A stretch of 19,516 bases of DNA from Syntrophomonas sp. (GTDB lineage Bacteria; Bacillota; Syntrophomonadia; Syntrophomonadales; Syntrophomonadaceae), in contig PWPP01000089.1 of assembly GCA_003558625.1 (NCBI GenBank), positions 1-19,516 of the forward strand. Direction: 5' to 3'. A program made the translations under genes and the position numbers. Every line of letters starts with the position of its first letter. Within the stretch, counting starts at the first letter, position 1. Shown here piece by piece: positions 15,030 to 19,516 of this stretch. The notes beneath the pieces are model-generated. The model worked only from the letters and a program-made list of their open reading frames with translations, had not been told where the DNA came from and searched no databases.

Positions 15030-15593
15030 CTATGATCTTTCTTTATGAACTTTCAAATCCAGTTTTTCGTAAATAGTCTTCAAGGTTTTTTTTTGCATAT
15101 CTATTTCTGGAGCTTTAATACCCAGTTGCTCAAAAACCTCCCGTAGAAAAGTACATCCCATTTCTAATTCCTCCAGGGTCAAAGAGGTGGTTATTAAACC
15201 CTCCCCCCCTTCAAAATAACCCATGATGGACATGCTAAGATTATAGCCTTCTTCATCAGCCAGGCAGTAAAAACCAGGCTCACCGCTGATCAACAGCAGA
15301 CTATGAGATAGAATCCCCCTTTCCACCGGCATGGGCACCTCTTCCGTATATGCCTCGGTATTATGTTTTAGCTTTAAATATTTATTTAGTTCCTCTACTT
15401 CATCCCCTATAAGTAATTCATTGACATAGAGGCGGTCATAGTGTATTCCATCATATTGCGAACCATATCCTATGATCAGCTGCTCATAGGGTGCAATGGG
15501 TTCCTCTCGGCCTACCACAAACCAGTGTATTATAACCTGGTCCCGACCCTGATAATCATTGATAACAGACCAGGCTTTATATAATGAAGTCAT
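15030..15593 (-). CDS. Hypothetical protein (187 aa)
   Basis: Soluble, acidic protein that I do not recognise. The N-terminal part is beta-rich (VIIHWFVVGRE, EQLIIGYG), the middle has a run HSLLLISGEPGFYCLADEEG, and the C-terminal 50 residues are helical and charged. It has no signal peptide, membrane segment or metal-binding motif. The ATG has GGGAGGA about 9 bases upstream and the composition matches its neighbours, so it is likely real. It is probably co-transcribed with the M24 peptidase 51 bases downstream, and it diverges from the small gene at 15774. Confidence 0.7.
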   Translation of the reverse strand: MTSLYKAWSVINDYQGRDQVIIHWFVVGREEPIAPYEQLIIGYGSQYDGIHYDRLYVNELLIGDEVEELNKYLKLKHNTEAYTEEVPMPVERGILSHSLLLISGEPGFYCLADEEGYNLSMSIMGYFEGGEGLITTSLTLEELEMGCTFLREVFEQLGIKAPEIDMQKKTLKTIYEKLDLKVHKERS

Positions 15594-15700
15594 ACTGTAT
15601 CATCCTCCCTGTCGCCAGATTTTCGAACCTACAAAGCCTGATTGATGAAATGACGATTATTCACATCACAGTGGAAAAAAATGCACGAATGAAGGAAACG

Positions 15701-15714
15701 CCACAGGATTGTGG
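15701..15714. promoter_or_regulatory. Short palindrome in the divergent intergenic region
   Basis: CCACA-GGAT-TGTGG has perfect 5-base arms. It lies just upstream of the promoter-like TTGTTT/TATAAT pair, in the gap between the 187-residue gene (- strand) and the 66-residue gene (+ strand). It could be an operator, but arms this short can occur by chance. Confidence 0.3.
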
Positions 15715-15718
15715 AAAT

Positions 15719-15746
15719 TTTGTTTATAGTATAGTATAAATATAAT
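15719..15746 (+). promoter_or_regulatory. Putative promoter of the 66-aa gene
   Basis: TTGTTT (15719-15724), a 16-base AT-rich spacer and a perfect TATAAT (15741-15746), placed 28 bases before the ATG. The short distance leaves a leader of only about 20 bases, which carries the ribosome site GAGGGGG. Confidence 0.55.
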
Positions 15747-15773
15747 AGAGTATTTTTTATGAGGGGGTGTATC

Positions 15774-15974
15774 ATGGCTATCATCAAACAAGACGCCATC
15801 GTTCCACTGGGCAGAATGTTATTTATTCCCAAAGACGGCAATCTGAAAAAAGAAGATTTAATCATCGAAGCCAGCGGCCAATATAAGTTTGCTGAAAAAC
15901 CTGATTGCTATGTCATTAAAAATGATGATTGCTGCAGAAGCATAACCGTTACTGTAAAAACAAAAGAAGAATAA
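15774..15974 (+). CDS. Small hypothetical protein (66 aa)
   Basis: Short protein starting MAIIKQDAIVPLGRMLFIP, rich in beta-branched residues and charged, with cysteines at the C-terminal side (CYVIK and a CC pair in DDCCRS). The ATG at 15774 follows GAGGGGG at the right distance; an in-frame ATG at 15759 has no such site. A clear promoter lies upstream and a clear terminator downstream, so this is a self-contained transcription unit and very likely real. I do not recognise a family. Confidence 0.7.
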   Translation: MAIIKQDAIVPLGRMLFIPKDGNLKKEDLIIEASGQYKFAEKPDCYVIKNDDCCRSITVTVKTKEE

Positions 15975-16010
15975 GGCGTTCTGCTATCATGGATGCTGAT
16001 TAATTCTCAG

Positions 16011-16038
16011 GTTCCCGTGTTCTATGGGAACTTTTTTT
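16011..16038 (+). terminator. Rho-independent terminator after the 66-aa gene
   Basis: GTTCCC (16011-16016) / GGGAAC (16026-16031) stem with a 9-base loop and seven Ts directly after. It separates two convergent genes, with the T run on the + strand. Confidence 0.88.
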
Positions 16039-16046
16039 CTGCCGTC

Positions 16047-16817
16047 TCAGCCCGGTCCCCGACAGCTGCAGCAAATCTCACCATTTAAACGTAATGCCGC
16101 TTCAAGAAGCACACTTCTCATGTGCCTAATACCGGAGCGCATATGATGGACAATCTCGCTCTGGTTGAGCACTTCGGTTGTCAGACCCGCACCCATGTTG
16201 CTGACCAGGCACACATTGGCATAACACATGCCTGCCTCCCGGGCCAGGTTCACTTCCGGAACGCTGGTCATCCCCACCAAGTCCCCGCCAAGTTTTTGAA
16301 ACATTCTTATCTCCGCTGCCGTTTCGAAACGCGGTCCTTCCGTACAAACATAAACCCCTCCGTTTTTAACTTCCTTCCCGATTATCCGGGAAGATGTTTC
16401 CAGGGCCTGACGTAATCCGGAGCAATATGGTTCCGGAGAGCACCTTATGTATTCTTCTTTATACCCCCGGGATTGAAAGGAAGCAGCACGATTCTTGGTG
16501 AAATCAAGTAATTGGCTGGCCAAGATCAAATCACCCGGTTGAAAATCCGGACGCAACGAGCCTACCGTCGCTGAAGCCAAAATTTTTTTTATCCCCATAT
16601 TTTGCAACGCTGCTATATTCGCCCGGTAATTAATTAAATGAGGGGGCAGGTTGTGTTTGGATCCATGCCGGGGCAAAAAAGCTATTTCTTTATTGCCATA
16701 GGTACCAACAGATATGGTTACCTCACCATACCGGTTTTTGGCATTTATCTCCCGGATCGCACCCAACATTTTGGGATAATATATCCCGGTTCCTCCGATA
16801 ACTGCGATTTCAGGCAT
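16047..16817 (-). CDS. S-methyl-5'-thioadenosine/thioinosine phosphorylase (MtnP family)
   Basis: 256-residue trimeric-type purine nucleoside phosphorylase of the MTAP/MtnP family. Landmarks: VIGGTGIY (7-13), LPRHGSKHNLPPHLINYRANI (48-68, phosphate and ribose contacts), ATVGSL, TEGPRFETAAEI (159-170) and GMTSVPEVNLAREAGMCYANV (182-202). The base-recognition loop reads SN207MGAGL. At this place adenine-type MTAPs have Asp (TDYD), whereas 6-oxopurine enzymes have Asn, so inosine-type substrates such as 5'-methylthioinosine are possible. It ends in an unusual Cys-rich tail (ICCSCRGPG). The enzyme would split methylthio-nucleosides to base and methylthioribose 1-phosphate, which could feed the MtnA-like isomerase at 6329-7390. 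The ATG follows GGGGG by five bases. Family is secure, base preference is not. Confidence 0.88.
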   Translation of the reverse strand: MPEIAVIGGTGIYYPKMLGAIREINAKNRYGEVTISVGTYGNKEIAFLPRHGSKHNLPPHLINYRANIAALQNMGIKKILASATVGSLRPDFQPGDLILASQLLDFTKNRAASFQSRGYKEEYIRCSPEPYCSGLRQALETSSRIIGKEVKNGGVYVCTEGPRFETAAEIRMFQKLGGDLVGMTSVPEVNLAREAGMCYANVCLVSNMGAGLTTEVLNQSEIVHHMRSGIRHMRSVLLEAALRLNGEICCSCRGPG

Positions 16818-16847
16818 CTTAACCCCCAGTTTTATGATATTAAGACA

Positions 16848-16885
16848 AAAATCAGGGCAGATTATAATCTATTGGCCCTGATTTT
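16848..16885 (-). terminator. Terminator of the CoA-transferase operon
   Basis: Eleven-base perfect arms AAAATCAGGGC (16848-16858) and GCCCTGATTTT (16875-16885). Read on the - strand, the 3' arm runs into TTTTTGTCTTAAT. It lies between the CoA-transferase genes and the phosphorylase gene. Confidence 0.75.
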
Positions 16886-16929
16886 ATGTCTGTTTCAGTA
16901 AATAAGATAATCAGCCATTTGCAATATAC

Positions 16930-16968
16930 CCAAGGGTTCCGGGACATAACCTTCCCGGGAACCCTTGG
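16930..16968 (-). repeat. Strong hairpin just after the CoA-transferase beta gene
   Basis: CCAAGGGTTCC (16930-16940) pairs perfectly with GGAACCCTTGG (16958-16968), and GGGA/TCCC extend the stem past a one-base bulge. No T run follows on either strand. It lies 19 bases past the stop codon, upstream of a second hairpin that looks like the real terminator, so it may protect the mRNA 3' end. Confidence 0.5.
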
Positions 16969-16986
16969 TCTTACTCATACACGTAA

Positions 16987-17799
16987 CTAGGGAAGGAATA
17001 TTCCCTCTGGATCTACCCTGGTATATAAGAGTTCGATTTCACCATAGGTAGGTGGTTTGGTTTCTCCGGTAACCCGGGAAATGTTCAAGTCAAAGCTGCA
17101 GTTGTCTTTAACCTGTTCCGCGGTATATCCGGGATGCACGGTATCCAGGTACATGATTCCCTCTTCATCAAATCTGAACACACCCATATTGGTTATAACC
17201 GCTTCCGGTCCTCCCTGGTAGTACTTGCCATATACTTCTTTGCGGGTGGCCCACTCTCCGGATGGCCACTTTTTCAGTCTCCAGCCCGGTGAAGTGATAT
17301 AGTCCACATTTTCTTTAAAGCGGCGTTTTTCCTGAACCATGATAAAAACGGTGCGGCGGGCATAGGAATTGATGTCCGGGTTTCCGCCACTTCCGGTAAA
17401 TCTCTTCGATGGTGAAGCGTAATCTCCGACTACGGTGGTATTGACGTTACCATACTTATCTATTTCAGCTCCGCCTAAAAAGCCAAGATCAACATACCCG
17501 CATGTCAGCTGACCATAAAAAGATTCGGTCAGGCCTGCAGAAATAGAACCTTGATAGGCACAGCGGGCATCTCCTACGGATGTAGGCAAGTCAATGGGGC
17601 GACCGTCGATACTACCGGCCTCATAGATACAAACCGCGTTGGGGGCATTGGTCAGCTGGGCCAGCATAATAGCAAGCATGGGCAGTCCGGTGCCTGCAAA
17701 AACGATGTCCCCGTCGTTTACTTCTCTAGCTGCTGCAACTGCTAGCAGGTCGATGGCTTTGTATTCGCCAGGCTTACATAATTCGTTTTTTGCTGTCAT
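16987..17799 (-). CDS. Family I CoA-transferase beta subunit (GctB-like)
   Basis: 270-residue beta subunit of a heteromeric CoA transferase related to glutaconate CoA-transferase. The catalytic glutamate that forms the acyl-CoA thioester intermediate is visible as E60 in CIYEAGSIDG, matching the E-S-G site of GctB. The family motif GGAEIDKYGNVNTT follows. Because this Glu is kept, the protein is a true transferase rather than a ring-cleaving hydrolase such as IpdAB, which lacks it. Its ATG abuts the TAA of the alpha gene (TAAATG), and the ribosome site AGGGGG lies in the end of the alpha gene, so the two are translationally coupled. The acid substrate cannot be read directly; a short-chain acid such as (iso)butyrate is an inference from the mutase operon. 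Confidence 0.9.
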   Translation of the reverse strand: MTAKNELCKPGEYKAIDLLAVAAAREVNDGDIVFAGTGLPMLAIMLAQLTNAPNAVCIYEAGSIDGRPIDLPTSVGDARCAYQGSISAGLTESFYGQLTCGYVDLGFLGGAEIDKYGNVNTTVVGDYASPSKRFTGSGGNPDINSYARRTVFIMVQEKRRFKENVDYITSPGWRLKKWPSGEWATRKEVYGKYYQGGPEAVITNMGVFRFDEEGIMYLDTVHPGYTAEQVKDNCSFDLNISRVTGETKPPTYGEIELLYTRVDPEGIFLP

Positions 17800-18777
17800 T
17801 TATCTCGACCCCCTTTTCATCCTGGTTGAATATCCTAAAACGGTATTGGCTTTTAACTTCTCTAATTTGGAAACTCCCAATTTTTCTAGATATTCATCAT
17901 GATTAGCTACACCAAAAATCCACTCTTGCGCCCACTCATCATATTTCTCTTTGGATTTAGAGGCAGCGTAGAACTGGCGGATAAAATCAGCATCCACATC
18001 ATAGTATCCCTGCGAACCGGTTGGGTGGGCTCCCCAGGGAAGCTCAACAATATAGTCAATGGCATAAGGTGCGGCTAAGTTCTTGGTAGGATCATCCCTC
18101 AGGTATGTTTCCGGAACGATTTCCTCCGCAATTACAATAACCTTTTTCGCAGCTTTAATGGCCTCAGGGTCCGTGTAGGTCTGGGCATTTACACGTACGG
18201 TGCCCTCAGAGCCAACCTGTGAAGCATATATTAAGGCCCAGTCAGCATTAACTGCCGGCACAAGCACTAGTGCTCCTTTGTCAAAGAACGGCTCTTCATA
18301 CATAAGATATTTCTGTTTCGGTATTTTGGGATTGGAGCCGTCCCTAAGACCGGCTTTCTTTAGATTGTCATACGCGGGATTCAAGATGTCGGTACCCATA
18401 GATAACGGGGTGGGCATAAAGGGCAGTCCATAGGCTCCGGCCAGTAAGCGGGCAACACAATGCGCGTGGCTGTAGTCTTCGACTATTATAGTATTTTCGA
18501 CTTGCGACCGGGCAACACCTTCACCTAATTTCCCATATAATTCATGTCCAACCCAGCATGATTCCCATATTTTTATCGCTCCGGCTCCGGCCAGAACTTC
18601 GGTATGGGTTCCACCATTCACTTCAAACAGGTGTAAATCTTTTTTTCCTTGTCTGACCAGCTCATAAACCAGAGCCATGGGGCGACGCCAAATCGTGAAA
18701 CCGCTGAAGGTTAGCATATCACCGTCTTGAATCAAGCCTGCTGCTTCTTGCAGGGTGATTGTCTGTATTTTTCCCAT
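17800..18777 (-). CDS. Family I CoA-transferase alpha subunit (GctA-like)
   Basis: 325-residue alpha subunit partner of the GctB-like protein. Visible family features include the N-terminal GDMLTFSGFTIWRRPMALVYEL region, ENTIIVEDYSHAHCVARLLAGAYGLPFMP, a central ADWALIYASQVGSEGTVRVN segment and a C-terminal helical region. The length is normal for GctA. The ATG has an excellent GGAGGAGGT site. It is the first gene of a two-gene operon ended by the hairpins at 16848-16968. An OFA-type transporter gene lies upstream on the same strand, a pairing that suggests uptake and activation of the same carboxylate. Alpha subunits of the IpdA type look similar; the catalytic Glu in the beta partner argues for transferase. 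Confidence 0.9.
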   Translation of the reverse strand: MGKIQTITLQEAAGLIQDGDMLTFSGFTIWRRPMALVYELVRQGKKDLHLFEVNGGTHTEVLAGAGAIKIWESCWVGHELYGKLGEGVARSQVENTIIVEDYSHAHCVARLLAGAYGLPFMPTPLSMGTDILNPAYDNLKKAGLRDGSNPKIPKQKYLMYEEPFFDKGALVLVPAVNADWALIYASQVGSEGTVRVNAQTYTDPEAIKAAKKVIVIAEEIVPETYLRDDPTKNLAAPYAIDYIVELPWGAHPTGSQGYYDVDADFIRQFYAASKSKEKYDEWAQEWIFGVANHDEYLEKLGVSKLEKLKANTVLGYSTRMKRGSR

Positions 18778-18909
18778 TCCTCTACCTCCTCCTTATTTTG
18801 TTTTGACCATAATGTTAATATATGCATCTTTCATTCAGGATAGCCCTGGTATTTTCTTTATCTTCCCCCCTTTCTATATCTAATCTCAGGGGTAAAAAGT
18901 ATAGATTTC

Positions 18910-18943
18910 CCTGCAGGAAAATCTTAATGCATTTTCCTGCAGG
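18910..18943. terminator. Hairpin after the MFS transporter gene, possible terminator
   Basis: Thirteen-base perfect arms CCTGCAGGAAAAT (18910-18922) and ATTTTCCTGCAGG (18931-18943) with an 8-base loop. Each arm contains the palindrome CCTGCAGG. On the + strand AATTTTTC follows; on the - strand, where the transporter gene is read, the tail GAAATCTATACTTTTT is weaker. It separates the transporter from the CoA-transferase operon. Confidence 0.55.
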
Positions 18944-18991
18944 AATTTTTCAACAGCAACTACATAGTAGATCTAAAAACAAATGCCCTGT

Positions 18992-19516
18992 TTAGGCGGC
19001 TTCTTCCTGTTTGGGCGGCTTCACCGTAAAGGCCAGCACCGCTCCGATCGCTGTAAGTACGGCTGCAGTCATGAAGGCGGTGGAGAAACCTACAGTAACG
19101 GAAAAACGGGGTGCAAAGAATGCAGCAACCCCATATGCCAGGAAGACCAGACCGTAGTTGTTACCAACATTAGCTGTCCCAAACCAGTCCGCGACCACTG
19201 ACGGGGTAATGGAGAGATAACCACCAAAACAGAACCCGACCAGGCAGGTAGCCAGCAGATAGGTAACATAAGTCATGGGCACCAGGGACATAAAGAGCAT
19301 AACGGCCACGAAGCCGAGACACATTACGCTTAAAGATTGCTGTCTGCCGATCTTATCAGATATGGCACCCCAGCTGAAGCGGCCCAGAGCGTTAAAGAGC
19401 GAGATGGTAACAACTGCGTTACCAGCCGCTGCCAGGTCCAGACCTACCAACTCAATTCCGATATTGGCAGCAACCGCTATAACCATCAGTCCGGCGGCAG
19501 CGCCAAAGAAATATAT
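18992..19516 (-). CDS. OFA-family MFS transporter (oxalate/formate antiporter-like), 5' truncated
   Basis: C-terminal part (about 174 residues) of a major facilitator superfamily carrier of the OFA type. The frame is open to the window edge, so the start lies beyond 19516. Features: YFFGAAAGLMVIAVAANIG, the loop motif FSWGAISDKIGRQQSL that corresponds to the MFS A-like motif between two helices, GFCFGGYLSITPSVVADWFG, NNYGLVFLAYGVAAFFAP and a final helix before the cytoplasmic tail KPPKQEEAA. Family members exchange or import small mono- and dicarboxylates. It is upstream of the GctAB-like CoA-transferase genes, so an organic acid activated by that enzyme is a plausible substrate. Substrate not determined by sequence. 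Confidence 0.87.
   Translation of the reverse strand: MYFFGAAAGLMVIAVAANIGIELVGLDLAAAGNAVVTISLFNALGRFSWGAISDKIGRQQSLSVMCLGFVAVMLFMSLVPMTYVTYLLATCLVGFCFGGYLSITPSVVADWFGTANVGNNYGLVFLAYGVAAFFAPRFSVTVGFSTAFMTAAVLTAIGAVLAFTVKPPKQEEAA

Noticed and set aside
16861..16866. TATAAT on the - strand as promoter of the phosphorylase gene
   Set aside because: It lies in the loop of a terminator hairpin and has no matching -35 sequence at 16 to 18 bases.
1..19516. CRISPR arrays, insertion sequences, prophage genes, tRNA or rRNA genes
   Set aside because: I saw no regularly spaced repeats, no transposase or phage-type proteins, and no tRNA- or rRNA-like sequence.

Overview
The window looks like chromosomal DNA from a strictly anaerobic Bacillota (clostridial, perhaps a syntrophic fatty-acid degrader). 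The grounds are strong purine-rich Shine-Dalgarno sites, frequent TTG starts, a selenocysteine formate dehydrogenase with NuoE/NuoF-type partners, a split two-subunit B12-dependent acyl-CoA mutase, and GctAB-type CoA transferase genes. I cannot name the species from the sequence alone.

Region 1 (1-5071, + strand) is a formate module. It holds the end of a FocA/NirC-type formate channel, then nuoE-like, nuoF-like and a formate dehydrogenase catalytic subunit. The dehydrogenase gene contains an in-frame TGA (3392-3394) that must be read as selenocysteine, with a bacterial SECIS-like hairpin just downstream. The three soluble subunits should couple formate to NAD(P)H, and the channel would move formate across the membrane.

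Region 2 (5072-7438) holds a DUF2284 Cys-rich protein behind a long structured leader, a small hypothetical protein, and a divergent MtnA/eIF-2B-like sugar-phosphate isomerase.

Region 3 (7468-12346, - strand) is a B12-dependent isomerase operon. Read 5' to 3' it runs: CobO-type corrinoid adenosyltransferase, mutase large subunit, mutase B12-binding subunit, MeaB GTPase, a second B12-binding-like subunit that has lost the cobalt-ligating histidine, and a C_GCAxxG_C_C family protein. The active-site pair Phe/Gln, exactly 118 residues apart, matches isobutyryl-CoA mutase rather than methylmalonyl-CoA mutase.

Region 4 (12347-16817) has a 467-base intergenic stretch with several dyads, a DUF6125-like Cys-rich protein, an M24 metallopeptidase, two proteins I do not recognise, and an MTA/MTI phosphorylase-like enzyme.

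Region 5 (16848-19516, - strand) has a two-subunit GctAB-like CoA transferase preceded by the end of an OFA-type MFS carboxylate transporter. Taken together, transporter, CoA transferase, CoA mutase with its cofactor-supply and repair genes, and formate dehydrogenase/channel would fit uptake and isomerisation of a branched short-chain acid such as isobutyrate, with electrons released as formate. That joined-up reading is inference; each enzyme call stands on its own motifs.
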